From assembly GCA_016875715.1 (NCBI GenBank), contig VGOZ01000006.1, positions 1 through 60,612 of the forward strand: a stretch of DNA of 60,612 bases, given 5' to 3'. Positions 1-9,349 of this stretch are shown here, in pieces. The notes beneath the pieces are model-generated. The model was not told where the DNA came from, searched no databases, and saw only the letters and a program-made list of their open reading frames with translations. A program made the translations under genes and the position numbers. Position 1 is the first letter of the stretch, and every line of letters starts with the position of its first letter. This stretch comes from Chloroflexota bacterium. Its GTDB lineage: Bacteria; Chloroflexota; UBA6077; FW602-bin22.

Positions 1-672
1 GGCATCTGGAGCACCGACCGGGAGACGACGCGCGGCGGCGCGAGCGCCCGCGCGTTTGACCTGGCGAAGGCGACCTTCGGCCGCTGGCACACGACCGAAT
101 TCCACTTGCCGCTCACGAACGGGCGCGTCTACACCGACGACGAGGTCTGGGAGAACTTCGCGCACTTCATCCGGCAGGTGGCGCCGGTCGCGGAGAACGA
201 GAACGTGATGATCGGCATCCACCCCGACGATCCGCCCATCTCGCCACTCGGCGGCGTGCCGCGCATCTTCAGCACGTTCGAGGGATACAAAAGAGCGTTC
301 GCGCTGGCCAACAGCCCCAACGTGGGGAGCTGTCTGTGCGTCGGCTGCTGGCTCGAGGGTGGCTCCGGCCAGTGGGGTACCGACGCGATCACCGCGATCC
401 GCTATTTCGCGGCCGAGAACAAGCTGTTCAAGGTCCACTTCCGCAACGTCGACAAGCCCATGCCGCACTTCGTCGAGACGTTCGTCGACGATGGCTACCA
501 GGATATGTACCTCGTGATGAAGGCGCTCCACGAATCGGGCTTCCGGGGCGTGGCGATCCCGGACCACGTGCCGCAGATGGGGGAAGATCCGCGTCTCGGC
601 GCGGCCTACACGATCGGCTACATGCGGGCGATGCTGCGGCGCGCGGAGGAGGAGAGCGGCCGGACAGGGTAG
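1..672 (+). CDS. uxuA: Mannonate dehydratase, C-terminal part (5' end outside window)
   Basis: The frame is open from base 1, so the N-terminus lies outside the window. Mannonate dehydratase removes water from D-mannonate to give 2-keto-3-deoxygluconate in cytosolic hexuronate catabolism. The visible part shows the family's RGG-x-SR-x-FD-like stretch (here RGGASARAFD), the IHPDDPP metal-ligand loop, the Cys-containing SCLCVGCW segment, the FKVHFRNV strand and a late DGYQDM motif, in the usual order of this TIM-barrel enzyme. It ends in TAG and is followed by about 240 bases with no convincing gene. The TTG near base 106 is internal, not the start. Confidence is high for the family. A relative acting on another sugar acid cannot be excluded from a fragment. 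Confidence 0.88.
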   Translation, partial: GIWSTDRETTRGGASARAFDLAKATFGRWHTTEFHLPLTNGRVYTDDEVWENFAHFIRQVAPVAENENVMIGIHPDDPPISPLGGVPRIFSTFEGYKRAFALANSPNVGSCLCVGCWLEGGSGQWGTDAITAIRYFAAENKLFKVHFRNVDKPMPHFVETFVDDGYQDMYLVMKALHESGFRGVAIPDHVPQMGEDPRLGAAYTIGYMRAMLRRAEEESGRTG

Positions 673-916
673 CGCCGTTCGGCCAGTCCGCCTCGTCCAG
701 GACGATCTCGGGGAAGTGATGATCTCGCGTCGCGCCGCCGGTGGTGGACCTGGCGCGTGATGCTCGGGCGCAGGATGGGGACGCCCTCAACCCGACCCTC
801 TCCCAAAGAGGCGGGAGGGGGGGTCGGTCGATGAGGCTCCGTTCACGATACTCCCGAACCTGGGCGTGGGCCATCGCGATTAATCGTACGGCGGGCCGCC
901 CACCGCCCCGACCGGG

Positions 917-1381
917 TCAGCCGATCGGAAGGGTCTTCGCCTTTGGTGTGGTCCGTGCCACCCTCGGCAGAGTGACCTCGGGCACGCCATCGGTGTAGAC
1001 CGTTTCGGCATGGGCGAGGTCGGCGTCCTCGGGCAGCGCCACGAAGCGATGGAAGGAGCCGCAAGTGATCTCCATCCGGTGGAAGCTCTCCTCGGCGACC
1101 TCCTTCTCTTCCTTACGCATCCCCGCGAGCACTAGGCCGTCCGGCTCAACCGTGATGGTGATCTCCTCCTTCTTCATCCCCGGAAGCTCCACCTTCACGA
1201 CGTAGTGTCCGTTCTTTTCGAACAGGTCGACGGGAGGAGCCCACGCCCCTGGACCGTTGCCCGGACGGTTCGGCCACATGGAGAACGGCCAGGTGAGGCC
1301 CCAATTTCTGGTCGGCTCCAGGAGGACATCGAACGGATCGAGCCACATACGCCGCGCCGGGGCCTTCGTCTTCTCAGTCAT
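917..1381 (-). CDS. Hsp20-family small heat shock protein
   Basis: 154 aa, the normal length for a bacterial small heat shock protein. These are ATP-independent holdase chaperones that form oligomers in the cytoplasm. The N-terminal arm is Trp- and Pro-rich, followed by an alpha-crystallin domain at about residues 45-140 with the typical VKVELPGMKKEEI strand and the FHR repeat. The usual A-x-x-x-NGVL edge motif is replaced by YTDGVPEVTLP. The start is the ATG at 1381, seven bases after a GGAGGT ribosome site; the frame stays open upstream but has no comparable start. It is divergent from the aldo/keto reductase. No CIRCE or other heat-shock operator is evident upstream. Confidence 0.9.
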   Translation of the reverse strand: MTEKTKAPARRMWLDPFDVLLEPTRNWGLTWPFSMWPNRPGNGPGAWAPPVDLFEKNGHYVVKVELPGMKKEEITITVEPDGLVLAGMRKEEKEVAEESFHRMEITCGSFHRFVALPEDADLAHAETVYTDGVPEVTLPRVARTTPKAKTLPIG

Positions 1382-1598
1382 CCCGTTTACCTCCGGGTCG
1401 CCCACCTCTCCTCGCCCCGCGCTGGGGCGATCCCACTTCACACTACGCCCCGGCGTGGCGGGACGCATCGGTGACGCCCCCGATGGGCATGCCAGGCATA
1501 GACGCGGCGACCTAAAGTGACTGTGCTCGCTCTGACGGTCCGACGTCGCGCCGCCACGCGAATCGGCGAACAAGCCGTGGATGGAAGGAGGCGACGCC

Positions 1599-2540
1599 GT
1601 GCAGATCCGCAATCTGGGCCGGACCGGTCTGAAGGTTTCGGCCCTCTGCCTGGGTACGAACACCTTCGGGCGCACCTCTGACCAGGCCGCCTCGAACGCG
1701 GTGCTCGATGCTTTCGTCGAGGGCGGCGGCAACTTCATCGACACCGCCGATGTCTACACACGCGGCGAGTCCGAGATTGTCCTCGGCAACTGGATTTGCG
1801 AGAGGAACAACCGGCATTCCGTCGTCGTCGCCACCAAGGTGGGCCTGCCGATGGGGGACGCGCCGAACGAACGGGGACTCTCGCGACAGCACATCATGGA
1901 CGGAGTCGAGGCGTCGCTCCGGCGGCTGCAGACCGATCACATCGATCTCTACCAGGCGCATCGCGACGATCGCGACACGAAGATGGAGGAGATGCTCCGC
2001 GCGTTCGACGATCTCGTCCGGCAAGGGAAGGTGCGCTACATCGGCGCCTCGAACTATGTCGCGTGGCGCCTCGCCGAAGCCCTCGGCGAGAGTAAGTACC
2101 ACGACTGCGTCGCTTTCGAGTCGCTCCAGCCCCTCTACAACCTGTACTCGCGCGAGGAGTACGAACGGGATCTTGAAGATCTGTGCCGCGCGCGGGGCCT
2201 CGGCGTCATCACATACTCCTCGCTGGCAAGCGGGTTCCTGACCGGCAAGTACCGGCGCGGACAATCGATGCCCGCGTCGCACCGCGCGACCGGAGTCGAG
2301 CGCCAGTACTTCAACGAGCGGGGCTGGAAGATCCTGGACGCGATCGTCCGGGTCGGCGCCGCCCACGGTGCAACGCCGGCCCAGGTCTCCCTCGCCTGGA
2401 TCATTCAGCGCCCGGGAATGACCGCGCCGATCGCCAGCGCGACCACCCCGGCGCAAGTAAAAGAGTTGCTCGACGCGACCGACCTTCACCTCGAGGCCGA
2501 CGCGCTGGCAGAACTGGATCGGGACAGCGCCTGGCGCTGA
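1599..2540 (+). CDS. Aldo/keto reductase
   Basis: 313 aa NADPH-dependent (beta/alpha)8-barrel oxidoreductase of the bacterial YghZ/MocA-like AKR group, reducing aldehydes or ketones of unknown identity in the cytosol. The catalytic tetrad is complete: Asp48 and Tyr53 in FIDTADVY, Lys80 in VATKVG and His121 in YQAHRDD. The N-terminus (RNLGRTGLKVSALCLGT) and the IGASNY and Q-P-LYNL stretches are standard. The GTG at 1599 is preferred because the AAGGAGG site lies just upstream, inside what would be codons of a start at 1581. It appears to be monocistronic. The substrate cannot be inferred. Confidence 0.9.
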   Translation: MQIRNLGRTGLKVSALCLGTNTFGRTSDQAASNAVLDAFVEGGGNFIDTADVYTRGESEIVLGNWICERNNRHSVVVATKVGLPMGDAPNERGLSRQHIMDGVEASLRRLQTDHIDLYQAHRDDRDTKMEEMLRAFDDLVRQGKVRYIGASNYVAWRLAEALGESKYHDCVAFESLQPLYNLYSREEYERDLEDLCRARGLGVITYSSLASGFLTGKYRRGQSMPASHRATGVERQYFNERGWKILDAIVRVGAAHGATPAQVSLAWIIQRPGMTAPIASATTPAQVKELLDATDLHLEADALAELDRDSAWR

Positions 2541-3151
2541 TCGGGCGACGGCTATCCACCGGGGGCGGGCGAAACAAGCTCCGGTGTGCCCAGTCCGCGC
2601 AGCCCTACCCGAGCAGACACCGGGACTGCGTGGATTCCTCTTGAGCGAACCGACACGCGGGGGGACTGTGGCGAGCGCCGCCTCGTACCGATCGACGGCG
2701 TCGAAGAGCCTCGTGCTAACCGTCGGCCTAGACGGTTCGGGCCAAGATCGTGCGGAAGATCCCGGCGCGGCCGCGCGTGCAGGAGGGAACGACGTACCCA
2801 CGATCAGGCGATTGAACGCCGGATCGACTCGCTGCAGCCGGAAGCGTAGACAGGCGGCACGTGCGCGCGACGAGGGTGAGTCGCGATGAGCCCAAGGCGG
2901 TCACGCGCGCCGTCCGGGCTTGTGAGGCGCGGGTGGTGTGACGGCCTACACACCAGTGGGCCGCGGTCTGGATCAGGTTCTGTAGGTCATCGTCCGGCAC
3001 CCGCAGGAATTCAGGATATCCTTCGTCGAGGTGTCGAGTTGAGCGCCGTGGTCTCGGAGGCTCCGCCGCCGCTGCATCCCGCCGGCGTGCGCGACCGAAG
3101 ACCAGCCAGCACTCCCTATCGAGGCAGTCACGGTGCGGGGACCGCTTCTGC
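2541..3151. other. Long intergenic stretch without a convincing gene
   Basis: About 610 bases between the aldo/keto reductase and the promoter of the sulfur operon. Short open frames exist on both strands but none shows a ribosome site, a recognisable domain or sustained third-position GC bias. One minus-strand stretch near 2950-3200 reads like a few dozen residues of plausible protein without start or family resemblance, and may be a decayed gene. No tRNA, hairpin terminator or repeat was found here. Confidence 0.5.
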
Positions 3152-3180
3152 TTGACTTCTTGCCAGGCCCGACCGATAAT
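3152..3180 (+). promoter_or_regulatory. Sigma-70-type promoter of the sulfur operon
   Basis: TTGACT at 3152-3157 and GATAAT at 3175-3180 are separated by exactly 17 bases, in a stretch visibly less GC-rich than its surroundings. The predicted transcript would begin near 3187, about 37 bases before the GTG of the YeeE/TsuA-type gene. This is one of the clearest promoters in the window. Confidence 0.65.
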
Positions 3181-3223
3181 GACGAGTAACTCGATCTCTT
3201 TAGTCAGGTAACGATTCAGGCAA

Positions 3224-4456
3224 GTGGCGCACGCGCTCCCCGCGTCGTTCGGGCGTAATTCCCGCTTCGTGTCGGTCGGCATTCCGCTGATCGTGGCGTT
3301 GGCGATTGCCACCTACGCGTTTGGGCGGGCCGGGGCGAGCATCATCGTCTGGTGGGGCGTGGGCCTCGCGCTGGGGGTGATCCTGCAGCGAAGCCGTTTC
3401 TGTTTCGCCGGGGCGTTCCGGGATCTGTTCCTGCTCCGCGACGGGCGCTTGCTTCGTGCGGCGATCACCGGCCTCCTCATCGCCACGCCGGGGTTCACCC
3501 TGCTGATGGCGCGGCTGGTGCCCGACCCTTCGTTCGGCGATCTGCCGTCCGGAGCGCACATTCTCCCGGTGGGCCTCCATCTCGTGGTCGGTGGAATCCT
3601 GTTCGGAATCGGGATGGTCGTGGCCGGCGGGTGTGTGTCGGGGACCCTGTTCCGGATCGGCGAGGGCTACGTCGGCTCGCTCGTCGCGCTGGGGGGCATT
3701 CTCGCCGGATTGAGCCTGGCCGCGCACAGCTGGAACTGGTGGTGGCAGGTACACATCGGCGCGATGCAGGCGCTCTGGTTCCCACGGCTCATCGGTTACG
3801 GGTGGTCGATCGTGCTGGTGATCGGCGTTCTCGCCCTGCTCTACCTGGCCGTGCTCTGGTGGGAGACACGCGACGCCCCGGACTTCCCGCCGATGTCGAG
3901 CCGTCCGGGCGCTCCAGCGATCACCTTCGGCGAGCATCTCACCGCGATCCAGCGACGGTTCCTGAGGCAGGCCTGGCCCTACGTGGTCGGCGGCATAGCA
4001 CTGGCCATCCTCAACATCATGTCGTTCACCTACGACCACGCCCTGGGTGTCACCGGCGAACTCTCGGCCTGGGCGGAGCGGATCACCGGCCTGTTCGGGA
4101 TGGGTGCGGGGACGCTCATCGGCACGGATCAGTTCGATGGGTGCAATCTCACGCTTGGTGACGAGGGGTTGCTGACCGCGACGCTCGCGCTCGATCTCGG
4201 TCTGATCGTTGGATCCTTTGGCGCGGCGCAGGCATCGGGCGAGTTTCGCATCCGGGTGCCGCGGCACCGTTCACGCTACGTACAGGCGATCGGCGGGGGC
4301 GTGTTGATGGGGTACGGCGCGGGCATCGCGATCGGGTGCACGATCGGCGCGTTCTTCTCGGCCGTGCCGTCACTCGCGGTCAGCGGCTGGGTCTTCGCCG
4401 CGGCGCTAGCGGTCGGGGCGTGGATCGGCACCATCGTGATCCGTCGGCTGCCCTGA
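3224..4456 (+). CDS. YeeE/YedE-family sulfur (thiosulfate) transporter
   Basis: 410 aa polytopic membrane protein with two Sulf_transp repeats. Family members (TsuA) take up thiosulfate, passing it between conserved Cys residues through the membrane. The conserved cysteines are visible in RSRFCFAGAFRD (first repeat), GGCVSGTLFRIGEG and, near the C-terminus, IGCTIGAFF. About ten hydrophobic segments are apparent, with a charged loop in the middle. The GTG at 3224 has only a weak ribosome site but fits the promoter upstream. It is followed after 25 bases by tusA and then a rhodanese, so uptake is probably coupled to intracellular sulfane-sulfur handling. The exact substrate is inferred from the family. 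Confidence 0.88.
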   Translation: MAHALPASFGRNSRFVSVGIPLIVALAIATYAFGRAGASIIVWWGVGLALGVILQRSRFCFAGAFRDLFLLRDGRLLRAAITGLLIATPGFTLLMARLVPDPSFGDLPSGAHILPVGLHLVVGGILFGIGMVVAGGCVSGTLFRIGEGYVGSLVALGGILAGLSLAAHSWNWWWQVHIGAMQALWFPRLIGYGWSIVLVIGVLALLYLAVLWWETRDAPDFPPMSSRPGAPAITFGEHLTAIQRRFLRQAWPYVVGGIALAILNIMSFTYDHALGVTGELSAWAERITGLFGMGAGTLIGTDQFDGCNLTLGDEGLLTATLALDLGLIVGSFGAAQASGEFRIRVPRHRSRYVQAIGGGVLMGYGAGIAIGCTIGAFFSAVPSLAVSGWVFAAALAVGAWIGTIVIRRLP

Positions 4457-4481
4457 ACGAATCGAAGGAAGGAGAGCCACG

Positions 4482-4763
4482 GTGAAACTGGACGTACGCG
4501 GCGAGATGTGTCCCTACCCGGCAATGAAGGCGAAAGAGGCGCTCGCGAAACTGAAGACCGGAGCGCTCACGGTCCTGACCGACCACGCCCCGGCGCTTTC
4601 GACGGTGCCGTGGGAGGGGGCCAAGGCCGGTTACGACGCGGAGATCGTCGAGGCCGGGCGAGGCGAATGGCGCATCACCCTCACGCGTCACGAAGGGGTT
4701 CTGGATCGCGCGGCCGCGCTCGAGAAGATCTCGGCGCAGCTCAGGGATCTCGGGCATGGCTGA
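4482..4763 (+). CDS. tusA: TusA-family sulfur carrier
   Basis: 93 aa, slightly longer than classical TusA. The hallmark CPxP motif is present as C10-P-Y-P13, where the Cys carries a persulfide in sulfur relay. The start is a GTG with a strong AAGGAGAG-type ribosome site 25 bases after the transporter stop. TusA proteins coupled to YeeE/TsuA transporters accept sulfur from imported thiosulfate and pass it to cytosolic acceptors. Here the gene lies between the transporter and an exported rhodanese, and about 3 kb upstream of sufS-sufU. The C-terminal extension (after about residue 75) is helical and of unknown role. Confidence 0.88.
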   Translation: MKLDVRGEMCPYPAMKAKEALAKLKTGALTVLTDHAPALSTVPWEGAKAGYDAEIVEAGRGEWRITLTRHEGVLDRAAALEKISAQLRDLGHG

Positions 4764-4812
4764 AGCACCCGACATCTGGCGAACGATTACGAGAGAAGCG
4801 AAGGAGCACAGG

Positions 4813-5751
4813 ATGCCCATGAATCGACGTTCATTCCTGGCGATGACCGGAGCGGCGTCGCTCGCGGCGTCGTGCGCGCCGGCGGCACCCACCGTGGCCC
4901 CGCCGGCGGCCGCACCCGCGGCATCGGGCGCGCGGAAGGATCAGTACGCGAAGCCGGAAATGCTCGCCGAGACCGCCTGGCTCGCCGATCACCTGAAGGA
5001 CGCGGACATCCGCATTATCGACATGCGCACGGCCGAGAAGTACAACGCGAGCCATCTACCGGGAGCCGTCCGGTACGACACCGCGAAGCTGAAGGACGCC
5101 GCCGAGAAGCTGTACGTCGTGAAGCCGGAGACTTTCGCCAAGGATATGACCGATCTTGGCGTGGGACCGACCACCAAGGTGATCGCCTACGACGATAACG
5201 GAGGACTGGGCCCGGCGCGCCTGTGGTGGGTGCTCGACTACTACGGGCACACGAATGCCCAGATCCTCAATGGCGGCTGGAACAAGTGGGCGAAGGAGAG
5301 TCGACCCACGAGCAACGAGCCAACGACCGTCTCCGGCGCCGGCTTCAAGGCGACGATCAACCCTGGCGTCATCTGCGCGCTCGACGTCGTCGAGAAGGCA
5401 AGCGCCGACACCAGTTATGTCATCGTCGACGCGCGCTCCGAGGGCGAATACAACGGCACCGACGTGCGCGCCGCGCGGGGTGGACACGTCCCCAACGCGG
5501 TCAACATCGACTGGCAGAAAAACGTCACCAACGACGACGTAAGGGCCTGGAAGAGCGCCGCTGAATTGAACCAGATGTACGAGGCGGCCGGCGTCACTCG
5601 CGACAAGAACGTCATCACCTACTGCCAGACGGCGGTGCGCGCCGCGCACACGCTCTTCACCCTCCGGCTGCTCGGGTACAAGCAGGTTCAGAACTACGAC
5701 GGCTCCTGGGCAGAGTGGGGGAACAACCCGAACACCCAGATCAAGAAGTAG
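4813..5751 (+). CDS. Tat-exported lipoprotein with tandem rhodanese domains
   Basis: 312 aa thiosulfate sulfurtransferase-like protein. The N-terminus has a twin-arginine signal (NRRSFLAMTG) ending in a lipobox-like AASC with Cys21, then an Ala/Pro-rich linker, so it is probably anchored on the outer face of the membrane. Two rhodanese domains follow, at about residues 50-165 and 185-310. The C-terminal domain keeps the active-site Cys271 in the loop YCQTAVRAA; the equivalent N-terminal loop (YDDNGG) has no Cys, as in most tandem rhodaneses. The start at 4813 is chosen for its AAGGAG site six bases upstream; an earlier ATG at 4756 overlaps tusA and lacks a signal. It probably supplies or senses sulfane sulfur for the neighbouring importer. 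Confidence 0.87.
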   Translation: MPMNRRSFLAMTGAASLAASCAPAAPTVAPPAAAPAASGARKDQYAKPEMLAETAWLADHLKDADIRIIDMRTAEKYNASHLPGAVRYDTAKLKDAAEKLYVVKPETFAKDMTDLGVGPTTKVIAYDDNGGLGPARLWWVLDYYGHTNAQILNGGWNKWAKESRPTSNEPTTVSGAGFKATINPGVICALDVVEKASADTSYVIVDARSEGEYNGTDVRAARGGHVPNAVNIDWQKNVTNDDVRAWKSAAELNQMYEAAGVTRDKNVITYCQTAVRAAHTLFTLRLLGYKQVQNYDGSWAEWGNNPNTQIKK

Positions 5752-5758
5752 GGATCGC

Positions 5759-5794
5759 GGCGGGTGCGGGAGGGGCCGGCCTCCCGCACCCGCC
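5759..5794 (+). terminator. Long GC-rich hairpin after the sulfur operon
   Basis: A perfect 15-bp inverted repeat (arms 5759-5773 and 5780-5794) with a six-base loop begins eight bases after the rhodanese stop. There is no T-run, so this is either an intrinsic terminator of the U-less kind or an mRNA 3'-end stabiliser. It separates the sulfur operon from the oxidoreductase gene that starts at 5814. Confidence 0.6.
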
Positions 5795-5813
5795 AGGGCC
5801 TACGATCCGGTAC

Positions 5814-6902
5814 ATGCGCATCGGGATTGTGGGTAAGCGGGGCGCTGCATTCATTCCCGGGCTTCGCAGCTGCGGCGGCGTCACGATCGCCGCGGTGTGC
5901 GAACGAGACCCAGTGGCGGGCGCGCGGATCGGGCAGAGGTTCGGGATCGACGGCCCCTGCCTGACCGAGTTCGAGTCCTTCCTGGGTCTGGGACTCGACG
6001 CGGTCGTCGTCGGCACGCCGATGCAGGATCACGCGACGCAGGCGATCTCCGCGCTGGATCGCGGCGTCCACGTCCTGTCCGAGGTCACGGCCGCGACGAG
6101 CATCGAGGAATGCCGTGCGCTGGTCGCCGCGGCGCGCCGGAGCAGCGCCACGTACATGATGTCCGAGAACTACTGCTTCTCCCGTACCGCCCAATTGGTC
6201 GAAAGGCTGGCTCGACGCGGCATGTTCGGAGAAGTCACCTTCGTTGAGGGAGCCTACATTCACGATTGTCACCTCGTGCAGTACGGCGAGGACGGCACAC
6301 CGACATGGCGCACGGTCTGGCAGGTCGGCCACCGCGGCATCACGTACGGCACCCACTCGGTGGGGCCGGCGCTCACCTGGATGGACGATCGCGTCGCGAC
6401 GGTCAGCTGCCTCGGCTCGGGCGTCCATTCCGATCCGCGCCACGTTCAGGACGATGTCACCGCAATGCTCGGCCAGACCGCCCGCGGCCGGCTTATCGAG
6501 ATCCGCCTGGATATGCAGTCCGCGCGGCCGCACAATATGGCCGACTTCGCCCTCCAGGGCACGCGAGGCGCCTTCTTGAATCCTCGAAGGAGCGGAGAGG
6601 AACCGCTCGTCTGGCTGATGGACCGATCTCCGCGGCGCGATGAATGGGAGCCGCTCGAGGCGTACGCGGCGGAGTTCCTCCCCGAAGAGTGGCGTCGGTT
6701 CGGCGGGGAAGCGATCAGTTCCGGCCACGGCGGCGCCGATTACTTCGCGGCGCGGGCTTTCGTCCGCGCCGCGCGGGGTGAGATCGCCAACCCGATCGAC
6801 ATCGATCGGGCTATGGACTTCACCCTTCCCGGGCTGACCTCCGAAGAGTCCATCTTCCGAGGTGGAGCGCCCGTCGCAGTGCCCGACTCACGCCGATGGT
6901 AG
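5814..6902 (+). CDS. Gfo/Idh/MocA-family oxidoreductase (GH109-like)
   Basis: 362 aa NAD(P)-dependent oxidoreductase. The Rossmann start is IGIVGKRG, followed by VVVGTPMQDHA and VLSEVTAA, the latter in place of the usual EKP motif. The second half has YTHSVGP-like (YGTHSVGPAL) and GHGGADYFAARAF segments, which recall the glycosidase-type family GH109 (alpha-N-acetylgalactosaminidase acting through NAD). The ATG at 5814 directly follows the hairpin and is chosen because it begins the Rossmann strand. The last seven bases overlap the acetyltransferase start, so the two are probably co-translated. The substrate is unknown, probably a sugar or glycoside. Confidence 0.82.
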   Translation: MRIGIVGKRGAAFIPGLRSCGGVTIAAVCERDPVAGARIGQRFGIDGPCLTEFESFLGLGLDAVVVGTPMQDHATQAISALDRGVHVLSEVTAATSIEECRALVAAARRSSATYMMSENYCFSRTAQLVERLARRGMFGEVTFVEGAYIHDCHLVQYGEDGTPTWRTVWQVGHRGITYGTHSVGPALTWMDDRVATVSCLGSGVHSDPRHVQDDVTAMLGQTARGRLIEIRLDMQSARPHNMADFALQGTRGAFLNPRRSGEEPLVWLMDRSPRRDEWEPLEAYAAEFLPEEWRRFGGEAISSGHGGADYFAARAFVRAARGEIANPIDIDRAMDFTLPGLTSEESIFRGGAPVAVPDSRRW

Positions 6903-7438
6903 ACCCGCCTCCGCAACTGCACATGCTTCGCGCGCTGAACCGACTCCCGGAAGTACCGTCGCCTCCCGACGGATACGCCGTGCGGGCGCTGCACGGCGAC
7001 GATTGCGAGCGATGGATGTCGCTGATGAACGCGAACGGCGAACTCGGCGCATGGACCGCCGAACGCGCGGAGCGCAGCTTCGCGCGAGGGAGGATCGCGC
7101 TCGAGGCGAGCGTGCTGGTGCTCTGGGAGGAACGAGTCGTGGCGACCGCGCAACTCACGCTGCACGCGGATGACGACTATGCGCCGATCCCGGAACTCGG
7201 CTGGGTGGCCGTCGACCCGGCACACCGCGGCCGTGGCCTCGGCGGACTCGTCTGCGCGGAGGTGCTGGCGCGGGCAAGGGCATTCGTCTACCGCACGATC
7301 TTTCTGCGGACAGACGATCATCGACTCCCCGCGATCGCGATCTACCTCCGCCTCGGTTTCGCGCCGTGGCACCGCGACGACCCGAGCGCGGCGCATCGCT
7401 GGCACGCCATCCTGCGCCAGATCGAGGCTCGGCAATGA
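6896..7438 (+). CDS. GNAT-family N-acetyltransferase
   Basis: 180 aa. The acetyl-CoA pyrophosphate-binding motif A is visible as VAVDPAHRGRGLGGLV at about residues 102-117, followed by the YLRLGF motif-B strand near residue 150. Such enzymes acetylate amino groups of small molecules or proteins in the cytosol; the acceptor is unknown. The ATG overlaps the preceding oxidoreductase by seven bases. The gap of 67 bases to sufS contains no clear hairpin, so it may belong to the same transcript. Confidence 0.83.
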   Translation: MVDPPPQLHMLRALNRLPEVPSPPDGYAVRALHGDDCERWMSLMNANGELGAWTAERAERSFARGRIALEASVLVLWEERVVATAQLTLHADDDYAPIPELGWVAVDPAHRGRGLGGLVCAEVLARARAFVYRTIFLRTDDHRLPAIAIYLRLGFAPWHRDDPSAAHRWHAILRQIEARQ

Positions 7439-7505
7439 GGCCCGCCATTCGCTGCCGGCGAATCCTCCCAGCACGCGTGCGCACGAACCTAAGATTGGGA
7501 GCACC

Positions 7506-8764
<1,259 letters not shown>

Positions 8765-8768
<4 letters not shown>

Positions 8769-9229
8769 GCGACGGCGCGCTGGACCAGATCGACGACCTC
8801 TACCGCGAGGTCGTTCTGGAACACGCCCGGGAGCGGTCCAACCGGCGCCAGATTGCCGACGCGACCCACACGGGTGAGGGGTGGAATCATCTCTGCGGCG
8901 ATGAGATCCGGCTCTCGCTTCGGATCGTCGACGATGTCGTCACCGACGTCGCGGTGGGTGGGCGGGGTTGCGCGATCAGCCAGGCGTCGAGCTCGATGAT
9001 GGCGGACCTCATCCGCGGGCGCTCGCTTGCGGAGGTCCAGCGATCGGGCGAGGCGTTTCGGCGGATGATCAGCGGCGATGGCGTGGCCGATGACGCGACC
9101 CTGGGCGACGCGATCGCGCTTCGGGCGGTCCGGAAGTACCCGCGACGCGTGGGGTGCGCGACGCTGGCATGGACAACGCTGGCGCAGACGCTGAGCAGCA
9201 CTCCGGAGGACGGAGAACCGGCGCGGTAG
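8765..9229 (+). CDS. sufU: SufU-type Fe-S assembly sulfurtransferase
   Basis: 154 aa IscU-like protein. The zinc-site residues are in the expected places: Cys in LCGDE (with the following Asp), Cys in GCAISQASSS, and Cys in RVGCATLAW. The insertion between the second and third Cys is characteristic of SufU rather than scaffold IscU. SufU accepts the persulfide from SufS through a zinc-ligand swap and feeds SufBCD, whose genes are not in this window. The GTG start overlaps sufS by four bases, so translation is coupled. The next gene begins 120 bases downstream. Confidence 0.94.
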
Positions 9230-9300
9230 CCGGCCTTGCCCCCGCCTCCAGACGGGCCCGTGGCGACGATTCCGGTCGTGCCGCCGGATGCCGGCAATCA

Positions 9301-9329
9301 TTGACATCTCGGAGGTACTCCACGATCAT
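9301..9329 (+). promoter_or_regulatory. Possible promoter of the ArsR-like regulator
   Basis: A perfect TTGACA at 9301-9306 is followed after 17 bases by GATCAT at 9324-9329, a poor -10 element. The ATG of the downstream gene lies about 20 bases further on and has no obvious ribosome site. The -35 match is good but the pairing is tentative. Confidence 0.3.
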
Positions 9330-9349
9330 CGCGTCAACGGGCTTATTCA

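Noticed and set aside
2728-3312. 194-codon open frame on the minus strand
   Set aside because: No ribosome site or family; it overlaps the sulfur-operon promoter and transporter start. Best seen as a chance or decayed frame.
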